NCBI RefSeq assembly: GCF_016925675.1 | Contig: NZ_CP070506.1 | Location: forward strand, 2,912,501 to 2,976,500 | Source of the DNA: Pseudomonas hygromyciniae | GTDB lineage: Bacteria; Pseudomonadota; Gammaproteobacteria; Pseudomonadales; Pseudomonadaceae | Direction of reading: 5' to 3' | Length of the DNA: 64,000 nt | In this document: piece after piece, positions 19,761 to 28,357 of the stretch | Layout: each line of letters starts with the position of its first letter | How positions within the stretch are numbered: the first letter of the stretch is position 1 | Notes under the pieces: model-generated | Database searches by the model: none | The model's input: the letters and a program-made list of their open reading frames with translations, nothing else | What the model was told of the DNA's origin: nothing | Made by a program: the position numbers and the translations under genes

Positions 19761-20110
19761 TTGTGATTTTGATCTTAGGCGCCCCATCAAACCACGCTGG
19801 CCGCAATCCGATATTGATTTGGGGGGTAAACCGGCAGGACGCCGGTTTAGCCGCGCTGGGCCATGGATGGCCCATCGCGGCGGCCCCCCAAATCAATGTC
19901 GGATTACGGGCACACCGAGCCTAGGCGAGGTGCCGAGTGGTGGGGCAAGAGCCCTTTTGGTTACTTTTGGCTGGGCCGGCACTCCGGGCTCTTTTCCAAA
20001 AGTGACCCGCCGTAAGGGCGGAACCCATAGCCGCCATGACCGCAGCAACGGATATGTACCCAACCCCAAAAACCACCAAAGAGTTGTGTAGATACTCATG
20101 GCCATCGCAG
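19761..20110 (+). repeat. Long structured intergenic repeat, copy 3 (diverged arms)
   Basis: Same element as 11003-11385 with the same conserved blocks (CTTAGGCGCCCC, GAGCCTAGGCGAGG, CCGCCGTAAGGGCGGAAC, GCAACGGATATGTAC), but with entirely different outer arms: 19801-19826 and 19884-19909, which still pair at about 24 of 26 positions. The inner hairpin 19827-19849 is TAAACCGGC/GCCGGTTTA instead of copy 1 ACCCCGGCA/TGCCGGGGT. The distal stem changes from GCTTAC/GTGAGC to GGTTAC/GTGACC. It ends in ATGGCCATCGCAGGCAAGC, a REP-like tail just before the alpha-E gene stop. Confidence 0.85.
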
Positions 20111-20141
20111 GCAAGCCCGCTTCTACAAGGCGAAGCGATGC

Positions 20142-21092
20142 CTACACCACTTCCAGGTACGAACTGTGGATGGCCCGCGCCAGTTCGCGCACGGTGTCGA
20201 TAAACTCCGTCAACCGGGTGTGCAGGCCTTCTTCGAGGATCTCGTCGATACCGGTGTAACGCAGCCGCGCTTCAAACTCCGCAGCCAGACGCTGGGCCGT
20301 GCGGCCGTAACTGCCCGGCAGATCCGCGAGGATATGGCTCAACTCCTCGATACACGCATGCAACGAGCGCGGTACGTCGCTGCGCAATAGCAGCAGCTCC
20401 GACACCGAGCGCGCATTCAGCGCATTGGGGTACAACTCGGTATAGGCCTCGAACGACGACAAGGCACGGAGCAGGGCGCTCCACTGGTAGTAACCGCGGG
20501 CGGACAGGTCGCTGACTTCTTCGGACTCTTCACCAAACATCTCGTAGCGCGCATCCAGCAGGCGCAAGGTGTTGTCGGCGCGTTCGACAAAGGTGCCCAG
20601 GCGGATAAAACGATAGGCATCGTTGCGCATGATGGTGCCGGAGGTGGCGCCACGAAACAGGTGCGAGCGCTGTTTGACCCAGTCACAGAAGTGGCTGATG
20701 CCATGGCGCGCCAGGCCGCCGGCGGCGATGCTGCGCATTTCCAGCCAGGTGGCGTTGAGGTTTTCCCACATGTCGGCAGTGATCCGCCCGCGCACCGCAT
20801 GGGCATTGCCCCGGGCAGCGCGCAGGCAGTTGTAGATGCTGGCCGGGTTTTCCTCGTCGAGGGCGAAAAAGTGCAGCATGCGCTCGGCGTCCAGCTGTTG
20901 ATGGCGCTCCAGATAGCTGTCCAGGGTGCCGCTGCTGAGCAGCGACATCGCCAGTTCGTCCAGGCCATCACTGCGTCCGGCCTGGGGCATCAACGACAGC
21001 GAGTAGCTGACCTCCAGCATGCGCGCCAGGTTTTCCGCGCGCTCCAGGTAGCGCGACATCCAATACAGATCTGCGGCGGTTCTACTCAGCAT
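20142..21092 (-). CDS. Alpha-E domain protein (DUF403)
   Basis: 316-residue all-helical protein starting MLSRTAADLYWMSRYLERAENLARML, the hallmark of the alpha-E family, with the matching C-terminal helix DTVRELARAIHSSYLEVV. It is encoded 2 bases after the ATP-grasp gene, as in many bacteria where alpha-E, circularly permuted ATP-grasp and a transglutaminase-like protein form a conserved set thought to make or modify a peptide. The biochemical product is not established. The expected transglutaminase is not adjacent here; repeat copy 3 starts 30 bases downstream. Confidence 0.92.
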   Translation of the reverse strand: MLSRTAADLYWMSRYLERAENLARMLEVSYSLSLMPQAGRSDGLDELAMSLLSSGTLDSYLERHQQLDAERMLHFFALDEENPASIYNCLRAARGNAHAVRGRITADMWENLNATWLEMRSIAAGGLARHGISHFCDWVKQRSHLFRGATSGTIMRNDAYRFIRLGTFVERADNTLRLLDARYEMFGEESEEVSDLSARGYYQWSALLRALSSFEAYTELYPNALNARSVSELLLLRSDVPRSLHACIEELSHILADLPGSYGRTAQRLAAEFEARLRYTGIDEILEEGLHTRLTEFIDTVRELARAIHSSYLEVV

Positions 21093-21094
21093 AC

Positions 21095-22504
21095 TCAGCC
21101 CTCCACCACCCAGGTGTCCTTGGTTCCGCCGCCTTGCGACGAGTTGACGATCAATGAACCTTCGCGCAGCGCTACTCGGGTCAGGCCGCCCGGCACCAGG
21201 CGGGTTTCCTTGCCCGATAGCACGAATGGGCGCAGGTCGATATGCCGTGGTGCGATGCCGTTTTCGACAAAAGTCGGGCAGGTGGACAGGCTCAACGTCG
21301 GCTGGGCGATATAGGCATGGGGCCGGGCCTTGATGCGTTGGCGGAAGTCCTCGATTTCGGCAGCCGAGGCGGCCGGGCCCACCAGCATGCCGTAGCCGCC
21401 GGAGCCCTGGGTTTCCTTGACCACCAGTTCGGGCAAGTGCGCCAGGACATGGGACAGCTCAGCGGGCTTGCGGCATTGGAAGGTCGGCACGTTCTGCAGC
21501 ACCGGTTCTTCATCCAGATAAAAGCGGATCATCTCCGGCACATAGGGGTAGATGGATTTGTCGTCGGCCACGCCGGTGCCGATGGCATTGGCCAGCACTA
21601 CGTTGCCGGCGCAGTAGGCAGCGACCAGGCCGGGGACGCCGAGCATGGATTCTGGGTTGAAGGCCTGGGGGTCAAGGAAGGCGTCGTCGATGCGCCGGTA
21701 GATCACATCCACCGCTTTCGGGCCATCGGTGGTGCGCATGAACACCTTGAGGTCGTGCACGAACAGGTCGGCGCCTTCTACCAGTTCCACCCCCATTTCC
21801 CGGGCCAGGAACGCGTGCTCGAAAAACGCACTGTTAAAGCGCCCAGGGGTCAGCACCACGACATTGGGGTTGTCCAGGCGGCTCGCGCTTTTCAGGGTCT
21901 TGAGCAGCAGGTTGGGGTAGTGATCCACGGGCGCGATGCGCTGTTTGGCAAACACTTCCGGGAACAGGCGCATCATCATTTTGCGATCTTCGAGCATGTA
22001 GCTCACGCCGCTGGGCGTGCGCAAATTGTCTTCGAGGACGTAGTAGGTGCCGTCGCCATCACGCACCAGGTCGACCCCGGAAATATGGGAATAGATATCG
22101 CGGTGCAGGTCAAGGCCGACCATGGCTTTTTGATAGCCTTCATTGCCCAGCACCTGCTCAGCGGGAATGATCCCGGCCTTGATAATGCGCTGGTCGTGGT
22201 AGATATCGGCGAGGAACATGTTCAGCGCATTGACCCGTTGGATACAGCCGTGCTCGATCACGCTCCACTCACTGGCGGGGATGCTGCGCGGGATGATGTC
22301 GAAGGGAATCAGGCGTTCGGTGTCTTGCTCGTCACCGTACAAGGTGAAGGTGATCCCGGCGCGGTGGAACAGCAGGTCGGCCTCGCGACGGCGCTGGGCC
22401 AGCAGTTCCGGTGGGGTGTTGGCCAGCCAGCGGGAAAAATCCTGGTAGTGCGCACGGCACACGCCATTTGCGTCATTCATTTCGTCAAAGAAAGATCGAG
22501 CCAT
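21095..22504 (-). CDS. Circularly permuted type 2 ATP-grasp protein
   Basis: 469-residue protein beginning MARSFFDEMNDANGVCRAHYQDFSRWL. It matches the fused DUF404/DUF407 family: YGDEQDTERLIPFDIIPRSI, GVDLVRDGDGTYYVLEDNLRTPSGVSYMLEDR, then ELVVKETQGSGGYGMLVGPAA (nucleotide-binding loop). ATP-grasp enzymes ligate an amine to an acyl-phosphate, so peptide-bond synthesis is the likely chemistry; substrates are unknown. It forms an operon with the alpha-E gene. Start chosen at the full-length ATG; length equals the family norm. Confidence 0.92.
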   Translation of the reverse strand: MARSFFDEMNDANGVCRAHYQDFSRWLANTPPELLAQRRREADLLFHRAGITFTLYGDEQDTERLIPFDIIPRSIPASEWSVIEHGCIQRVNALNMFLADIYHDQRIIKAGIIPAEQVLGNEGYQKAMVGLDLHRDIYSHISGVDLVRDGDGTYYVLEDNLRTPSGVSYMLEDRKMMMRLFPEVFAKQRIAPVDHYPNLLLKTLKSASRLDNPNVVVLTPGRFNSAFFEHAFLAREMGVELVEGADLFVHDLKVFMRTTDGPKAVDVIYRRIDDAFLDPQAFNPESMLGVPGLVAAYCAGNVVLANAIGTGVADDKSIYPYVPEMIRFYLDEEPVLQNVPTFQCRKPAELSHVLAHLPELVVKETQGSGGYGMLVGPAASAAEIEDFRQRIKARPHAYIAQPTLSLSTCPTFVENGIAPRHIDLRPFVLSGKETRLVPGGLTRVALREGSLIVNSSQGGGTKDTWVVEG

Positions 22505-22879
22505 TCCAATTACCTTGTCAGTGCCGGGTGTAGCGTTGCAGGCACTGCCGCTTTAAAAACCGCATTGTTATGAGCCCGTGGCTTTTGGCGCCAACGGACC
22601 TTGTCCTTACTTTCTTTTGGAGTCGGCTCTGAGTCGGGGGGTAACGTTTGCTCCTGTGTTCACCTGGGCAGGCAGGGGGTTTGAGGAGTAAAGCAATGGC
22701 TGTGCCGAAACCGCGTTTATAGGGATTAAACGGTGTACCAGCCCGATATCGGGGCGGCCTGCGCAAGTGCAGTGCGCGCCAGGCATGCGCCATGCTCCAC
22801 AACGGTGCGGGCAATTGACCTGAACTTCGGGCATCGCCGGTTCTTCTAAGGGGATTACGCAGCGTAAGGATTACCGATC
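22505..22879. other. Intergenic stretch between divergent genes
   Basis: 375 bases between the divergent ATP-grasp operon and the membrane-protein gene. I see no conserved gene. It contains a 27-base ORF (22696-22722, MAVPKPRL) preceded by GAGGAG, of doubtful meaning. Promoters for both directions should lie here, but no box is clear enough to place. Confidence 0.5.
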
Positions 22880-23425
22880 GTGCCCAGGATCATCTCCCCC
22901 CATAGCCCCGAATCGGCGCTGACCGACCATACCGAACACGACGCCAAGATTTTTGGTTCGCCCAAGGACCGCCTGGATTTCTATCGCCGGGAAATCCAAT
23001 ACGAAACCTCCATCCTTGCCAACCGCACCGATGCCTACCTGACGGCGCAGTCGTTCCTGGTGATTGCCTTTGTGTCCTGCATGGGCAACCTCAACCCCGA
23101 GTGGGGCAAGCTGTTTACCCTGGTGGTGCCGCTGTTGTTGGCGATGCTCGGCGTGTTCAGCTCGCTCAACGCCTGGCCCGGCATTCGTGCGGCCTACGAC
23201 ATCATTGACCATTGGCACTTCAAGCAAAGCGAACTGTTGCGCAGTGAACCGGTGATGGGCCTGGCTTACGATGAATCGCCGTTGTTCTGCGAGACCGAGT
23301 CGTCGCACAAGGGCTATCGCAAGTCGTTGCTGTTTTCGGTGCGTACACCCTGGTTGTTCACGGTGTTCTGGATGCTGCTGGCGGCGTTTGCGTTTTATAT
23401 CCAGGTGGATAATCCGGGGGCGTGA
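22880..23425 (+). CDS. Two-helix-pair membrane protein of unknown function
   Basis: 181 residues, GTG start at 22880 with AAGGA about 10 bases upstream. Residues 1-45 are polar (FGSPKDRLDFYRREIQYETSILANRTDAYL). Two adjacent hydrophobic segments follow (SFLVIAFVSCMGNL, LFTLVVPLLLAMLGVFSSL), then a polar loop and a C-terminal helix (LFTVFWMLLAAFAFYIQV). No catalytic motif is visible. Similar short proteins with a charged N-terminus and transmembrane hairpin are annotated only as hypothetical. It is convergent with the large toxin-like gene. Confidence 0.75.
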   Translation: MPRIISPHSPESALTDHTEHDAKIFGSPKDRLDFYRREIQYETSILANRTDAYLTAQSFLVIAFVSCMGNLNPEWGKLFTLVVPLLLAMLGVFSSLNAWPGIRAAYDIIDHWHFKQSELLRSEPVMGLAYDESPLFCETESSHKGYRKSLLFSVRTPWLFTVFWMLLAAFAFYIQVDNPGA

Positions 23426-23455
23426 CCGGTTGACCAGCAGCGCCCGGACGATGTT

Positions 23456-26400
23456 TTAACGGTTGAAGTCGTCGTACTCGCTGAAATCCGTGATGTTGTT
23501 GTTGAGCTCGTCGTGCTGCTTGTTCGCTGCGGCCAATCGGCGCTCGTGTTGCTCAATTTCCCCTTCGGTCATTGGCCTTGAGGCCCGTTTTTTCCTGGGC
23601 AGTGCGACCCCCTCAGGTGAAAAGTTCACCGGTTTGTAACGGGGGTCGGGATGGTATTTCATGACCCCATCGTCTAGCCGACCAATTTCCACATACTTGT
23701 TTTGCACCTTACGTGGTGTGTCGAGGAAGGTGCGCTCCAGGTAATCCCGGCGTGCCGCACGGTTGACGAAATTGTCCAGGTGGATTGATTCAAGATTGGG
23801 ATCGACATACATAGAACCCTCGTAGCCCTTGACCGGTTTTTTTATCTGCCGTGCCAGGCGTGCGGCAAAGGATTGTTCGCCACCGGTTGCCGAGTCGCAT
23901 ACCGTCAGGCGTATTTCGTCATAGTGATCAATTTTCACCCCGCAGGCCTTCAGGTAGTCGAGCATCTCGTTGGGGCTCATGAGTTCGCCATTGATTTTCA
24001 TCGAGGCCGCCTCATGGCCCGGCGCGATGACGCCATGGGCGTCCAGGCTTAAACGACGACAACCCCGGTGGATATCTTCAAACATCAGAAAACCTTCGCC
24101 CAAGGCCCGGACTTCTTTGACGGTACCGCCCATGGCCAGGCTTTTCGGGTTGAACACGGCCAGGGGCTTGCCATAGGGCGCGCGGGTGACGGGGTTGTAG
24201 GCAAACCACTTGCCGGCATGAAATACCGCCGTACCTTCGAACAGCTCATCGATGACCTTGAAGTTGCCGGTGGCCGCCGCATCAAAACGTTTACTCGCGG
24301 CGAGCAAGTCGTATTTTTCCAGGGCCCCCAACCGCCGCGCCTGCCCGGTCAGCCCGCTGATATCGGCGACTTTCCCGGCCAGTTTGCCGGCGCAGAACCA
24401 CGCCTGTTTGCTTCCCCAGATAATCAACCGGCCCAGATCATCTACACCGCCGAGGGGGTTAAGGACGTTGATCGTCACCAGAGCGACTCGTTTTGCACTG
24501 TTGAGCAGCCGAATGACCTTGGGCCCGTGGTTGATCGTGGCCCTGGCGCCCAGCGAAGCACCAGCGCTGCTGATCGCCATCACCAGGCCAAAGATATCCA
24601 GGAACAGATCCACCAGCCCTGCGCCGACGTTGCCTTCTTGGAAGTTGGCGATGGCCGATCGCAGCGGAATCAAGCTCATGATGGTGTTGTGAAGAAACTT
24701 GGCGGCGTTGAATTCCGTGTCAAACGTGGTCAGGCCTTTTGCCTGGGCCTGCATCGTGTTGAGTGCCCGTTCCTGGACCATTGCAGCGGCGATGTACGCC
24801 GTCCTGGCACTGAAATAGCTGGAAGGTACCAGGCCTGTGTCGGGGGTTGCCTGGGTGATAGGAGGGGCAAATGCACCTTGGGGGTGAAACGGTTGCAGAT
24901 AGAGAGTGTCCTTGCTGTATTCGTTCAGCAGCCCGCGCTGGGCGTTGTCCATCTCGGGGCGGCGCACGATGCTCTGCTGCTTGACGTCGTACTCGAACAT
25001 TTGCGCAACGCCGGCAAGGGTGGTTTTTAGCAACAGACGATGCGGCTCAAGGGCGTAGTGGTAGATGGGGCTGCTGGAAATATGCAGGGAAGGCTGTTTT
25101 GTGGCTTTGCTGACTTTGAACAGTTGCAGCTTGCCGAACTCCAGGCGCCGGCGTGCGTCCAGGGGCAAACGCGATATCAGGTGCTTGCCGATGACGGGCA
25201 AGTTTTTTCTGAGTGTCGGTTTGTAGGCGTAAAAGGCCAGGCGGAACAAGCGGTCGACGTCCGGCAACTGCGCACGGGATGCCAGGATCCTGCTGATATC
25301 CACGCCAGCCTTGGAAGAAACCCAGTAGTTGAGGCTCAAGCGCGTGTGCTGTGATGCCGTGCCAAGGGCGCCGAGGCCGGCCTGACGCGCAGTGATGATG
25401 CCTTTGGGACGGTCCAGTTTCCCGGCCATGTAGAGGTCCAGTACCGAATATGGCCCGCGATAGTCGCGATGTGCCCCGGCGTCGGTGATGCATTTGTCGT
25501 CAAAGGGGATCTGTTCGCCGAACACCTTTTGCAGCTCGGCCAAGGCCATCTTCCTGCGCTGGGGCATGCCGATCTGCAGGGCGGTGGAGGCCGCTTTCAG
25601 TTCGTCGAGCTGCCGATTGAACGCCTCGCGCAGGGACTCAAGCTGGTCGTCGGTGTAGTTGTCCTGGGCATTGTGTGCCAGCAATCCCTGGGCCACGCCC
25701 CAGTCCTTGAGCGCCACGCGCTGGGCGGCTTGCTCAACCGCTGCCTGCTGCGCGGTGACAGGTGCCAGGTCCGCCCAGGCCATGACCTGGGAGAAAACCA
25801 TGGCCGCCGACGCCCCAGGAGCCTGCGCTTCGATACGGGCGACGGCGGTTGAGAAGGTGGCCCATGTGTGGGAGCCGCAGGTTACATGCCGGGGGATTTC
25901 CTTGACGAGAAAGGCGGGCGCTCGGTGAGACAGCAACAAGCAGACTGCAATGGGCGCCTTGTCACGGGTCATCGAGCGTTTGCCAATCAGGTGCTCCAGC
26001 AAGTTATCGACCACGCTTGAGGGGTGGGCGCACCCGTGCGTGCTTTGGGCCAGGTCAAACCCGGCGACGATATTTCGTCCTGGTTTGCCATCGACGTCAG
26101 TCTGGCGATCAAGGTCTGCACTGATCGCCGCGAGTAACAGGTCAGTGTCGGGCGAAAGCAGCGAGATACCCTGGAACGTTTCGCCCAAAGTCTTTGCCTC
26201 GGCGCTGCGCAGCATGCGGCCAAGCCAGCTGCGGGTGGCGTGCAGGGTTGCGGGAGCGCCAGGCGTGACGTGGGTTGCCAGGTAATCGAGTACGCCATTT
26301 CCCGGGGTGTAATGAGCGCTTTGTTGCAGGCGTTCAATCCATTCGCGGCGTTGGGTTTCGTTGGGCGGAATCGGCCAGGCGAGAGCGCCGCCAAAGTTGC

Positions 26401-27319
26401 CATGCTCGGGGCTACTCAGCGGCGGGCGCTTTAGGTAACTGGCAAGATTGATCAACTGCGCCGCGTTCTGCGGCTGTAAAAAGCCGCTGCGTTCGATAAA
26501 CCGTTGCAGGCTGGAAGACATACCAGGCGCCAGCGGTTCCCGACTCAGCGCAGAAGAGTGGGCGGCCAGAGTAAACAGCGTGGATTTCAAGCTGTCGGGC
26601 AAGGGGCTGGCGTTTTGCGCCAGGGCCGCAAGCTGCACAGATAGCGTATGCAGGTTAAGTAGATCACCGAATGTTCGCTGTGCCTCGGCGAAGGCCTCTT
26701 CGGATCTTGCCGCCTGGAGAGTGGCCGAGGGCGTAAAGTCGCGATGGCTCACCAGCGCTGCCTGCTGCTCGAGTTCGGTCTTGGTCGTCATGACCGGCAC
26801 TTGATAAAAATGACCGACGGCAGCGAGGGATGCACCTTTGGCGCGAGGGTCCGCCGGCAGCACAAAGCTGCCTGCACCGAACGCCTGGGCAGTACTGGCC
26901 AGCAGCGGCCAGATTGCAGGCAAGGGGACATCGCTGGCCGGGTCGCCAAACAGCTTGTCAGTGCCGTTGACGTTAAAGGCGATGTGTCCCGATTGACTGT
27001 CGAGCCGGATGGTTTTGGATAGGTCAACCTGCTGCTCATCGGCCCAGACTTTAAAGGGGTCGCTGTAAAGCAGTGCATGCAGGTGCGCTTGCCACTGCGC
27101 GAAGGCTGAGCCGGGCGGTAGGGCGAGTAAAACCCACGCGCCCGGATCGACCACTTCCTGGACCCGGGCGCATTCCAATAGTTGCCGGGCATAGAGCTGC
27201 GCCAGTTCTCTATCTGCCGCTTCCCTTGGCGTGGCGTCTTGCCCGGGGATGGCGCCCAATCCTTGGGGTGGTTCCTGTGTTCCTTGAGGTGCTGCGGTAT
27301 TCGACATTTCCATTGCCAT
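23456..27319 (-). CDS. Large toxin-like protein with C-terminal His/Cys protease-like region
   Basis: 1287 residues from the ATG at 27319 (GGAAG five bases upstream; an ORF start seven codons earlier lacks a site). No signal peptide. The body resembles the large DUF6543/dermonecrotic-toxin-like proteins of pseudomonads. About residues 870-980 contain a hydrophobic stretch (IMSLIPLRSAIANFQEGNVGAGLVDLFLDIFGLVMAISSAG), a pore- or membrane-associated segment typical of this group. Near the C-terminus, LSLDAHGVIAPG (His1095) and IRLTVCDSATGG (Cys1141) followed by SFAARLARQIKKPVKGYEG match the pattern of caspase-like/C80 cysteine peptidase folds. The fold and toxicity are inference. It stands alone, so its delivery route and target are unknown. 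Confidence 0.7.
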   Translation of the reverse strand: MAMEMSNTAAPQGTQEPPQGLGAIPGQDATPREAADRELAQLYARQLLECARVQEVVDPGAWVLLALPPGSAFAQWQAHLHALLYSDPFKVWADEQQVDLSKTIRLDSQSGHIAFNVNGTDKLFGDPASDVPLPAIWPLLASTAQAFGAGSFVLPADPRAKGASLAAVGHFYQVPVMTTKTELEQQAALVSHRDFTPSATLQAARSEEAFAEAQRTFGDLLNLHTLSVQLAALAQNASPLPDSLKSTLFTLAAHSSALSREPLAPGMSSSLQRFIERSGFLQPQNAAQLINLASYLKRPPLSSPEHGNFGGALAWPIPPNETQRREWIERLQQSAHYTPGNGVLDYLATHVTPGAPATLHATRSWLGRMLRSAEAKTLGETFQGISLLSPDTDLLLAAISADLDRQTDVDGKPGRNIVAGFDLAQSTHGCAHPSSVVDNLLEHLIGKRSMTRDKAPIAVCLLLSHRAPAFLVKEIPRHVTCGSHTWATFSTAVARIEAQAPGASAAMVFSQVMAWADLAPVTAQQAAVEQAAQRVALKDWGVAQGLLAHNAQDNYTDDQLESLREAFNRQLDELKAASTALQIGMPQRRKMALAELQKVFGEQIPFDDKCITDAGAHRDYRGPYSVLDLYMAGKLDRPKGIITARQAGLGALGTASQHTRLSLNYWVSSKAGVDISRILASRAQLPDVDRLFRLAFYAYKPTLRKNLPVIGKHLISRLPLDARRRLEFGKLQLFKVSKATKQPSLHISSSPIYHYALEPHRLLLKTTLAGVAQMFEYDVKQQSIVRRPEMDNAQRGLLNEYSKDTLYLQPFHPQGAFAPPITQATPDTGLVPSSYFSARTAYIAAAMVQERALNTMQAQAKGLTTFDTEFNAAKFLHNTIMSLIPLRSAIANFQEGNVGAGLVDLFLDIFGLVMAISSAGASLGARATINHGPKVIRLLNSAKRVALVTINVLNPLGGVDDLGRLIIWGSKQAWFCAGKLAGKVADISGLTGQARRLGALEKYDLLAASKRFDAAATGNFKVIDELFEGTAVFHAGKWFAYNPVTRAPYGKPLAVFNPKSLAMGGTVKEVRALGEGFLMFEDIHRGCRRLSLDAHGVIAPGHEAASMKINGELMSPNEMLDYLKACGVKIDHYDEIRLTVCDSATGGEQSFAARLARQIKKPVKGYEGSMYVDPNLESIHLDNFVNRAARRDYLERTFLDTPRKVQNKYVEIGRLDDGVMKYHPDPRYKPVNFSPEGVALPRKKRASRPMTEGEIEQHERRLAAANKQHDELNNNITDFSEYDDFNR

Positions 27320-27424
27320 GTTCACTTCCACACGTTGCAAAAGCGATGTGTGACGTGAACCTGACTTTGGATTCCAGCGTTATTGTCGCAGGGGTTTTCC
27401 GTGGTTACGCCCAGGTCTGGACGG

Positions 27425-27871
27425 CTAACGCCCGTCGGCCAACGGCGGCAGCCGGCGCTTGACCGGGGTTTTCTTGACGATGGCGGTGTTGGTTTCGGCG
27501 TAAGCGTTGAGACGATCGAGCAAGGTATCCAACTGGTCCATGGTGCGTACGTGCAGTCGCGCGATAAAGCAGTCATCGCCAGTGACTTTGTCGCACTCGG
27601 TAAACTCCGGAATCGCCTGGATCTGGCGTTCCACCTCCTGCAATTGGCCGGGCAGGGGGCGGATGCGCACGATGGCTTGCAACATATAGCCAAAGTGTTT
27701 CGGGTCGATATCCACGGTGTAGCCCTTCAGGACTCCGCGCTCCTCCAGGCGTCGCAAACGTTCGCCCACGCTGGGCGAGGACAGGCCGGTAATGCCCGCC
27801 AGGGTCTTGAGCGAGCAGCGCGAGTCGTCCATCAGGGCGGCGATCAGTTGTTGGTCGATAACATCAATCAT
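27425..27871 (-). CDS. Lrp/AsnC family transcriptional regulator
   Basis: 148 residues. N-terminal winged helix: MIDVIDQQLIAALMDDSRCSLKTLAGITGLSSPSVGERLRRLEERGVLKGYTVDIDP. C-terminal RAM/AsnC ligand domain: GYMLQAIVRIRPLPGQLQEVERQIQAIPEFTECDKVTGDDCFIARLHVRTMDQLDTLLDRLNAYAETNTAIVKKTPVKRR. It is divergent from an EamA-family exporter remnant starting about 65 bases away. Lrp-type regulators commonly control an adjacent amino-acid exporter, so the remnant was probably its target. Confidence 0.92.
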   Translation of the reverse strand: MIDVIDQQLIAALMDDSRCSLKTLAGITGLSSPSVGERLRRLEERGVLKGYTVDIDPKHFGYMLQAIVRIRPLPGQLQEVERQIQAIPEFTECDKVTGDDCFIARLHVRTMDQLDTLLDRLNAYAETNTAIVKKTPVKRRLPPLADGR

Positions 27872-27935
27872 CCTGGGCTCCTTAAGCAGATTTGCGGTTT
27901 TGCCTAATAAGAATAGGTAAGGATCACCTTTTGCC

Positions 27936-28319
27936 TTCTACAGGCGCTGGAGCCTGTTTGGCGCTGATTCAAGTGAGTACCGGTGCGGTATTGCTGGTGC
28001 CGCTGGTTTCGTGGCACAGCCTATCGGCGCCCGTCGATGCTTGGGGTGCGCTGTTGACGCTGGGTGTGGTGCATACGGGACTGATGTATGTGCTGCTCTA
28101 TGGGGCGATCCAAAAGCTGCCGACGGCATTGACCGGGGCGCTGTCGTTCATCTACCCGATTGCGGCGATCCTGATTGATTGGATGGCCTACGGGCATCGC
28201 TTGGGCTGGGCACAATGGCTGGGGGGTTGCGGCGATATTGCTAGCGGCGGCGGGGTTGCAGCGGGGTTGGTGGTGGCGTGTCAAGCCAGAGTTGGCGCCA
28301 TCCAAACGCCCCCCTGTAG
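27936..28319 (+). pseudogene. EamA/DMT-family permease remnant (N-terminal half missing)
   Basis: About 125 residues remain of a protein that is normally near 290-300. Readable helices include LALIQVSTGAVLLVPLV, WGALLTLGVVHTGLMYVLLYGAIQKLPTALTGALSFIYPIAAILIDWMAYG, which is the second EamA repeat. A +1 at G6 (28221-28226) breaks the frame; five Gs give WLGVAAILLAAAGLQRG. A further +1 at C6 (28309-28314) hides the stop; five Cs give KRPL then TAG at 28319. The missing first half cannot be a sequencing slip: only 65 bases separate the fragment from the Lrp start. The gene is therefore dead regardless of the indels. Confidence 0.8.
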
Positions 28320-28345
28320 GCGCCGGCGAACCGGCACCTACAGGG
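28312..28345. terminator. Inverted repeat between convergent EamA remnant and rlhA
   Basis: CCCTGTAGGCGCCGG and CCGGCACCTACAGGG form a 15-base stem (one G-T pair) with a CGAA loop. It overlaps the end of the EamA remnant and lies 12 bases past the rlhA stop, so it probably terminates both directions. It belongs to the same short REP-like type as 13318-13347. Confidence 0.65.
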
Positions 28346-28357
28346 ACGTGGGTTTAC

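Noticed and set aside
19408..20091. 227-residue and smaller open frames within 19.2-20.1 kb
   Set aside because: They are translations of the structured repeats in both orientations, which recur in other frames elsewhere in the window.
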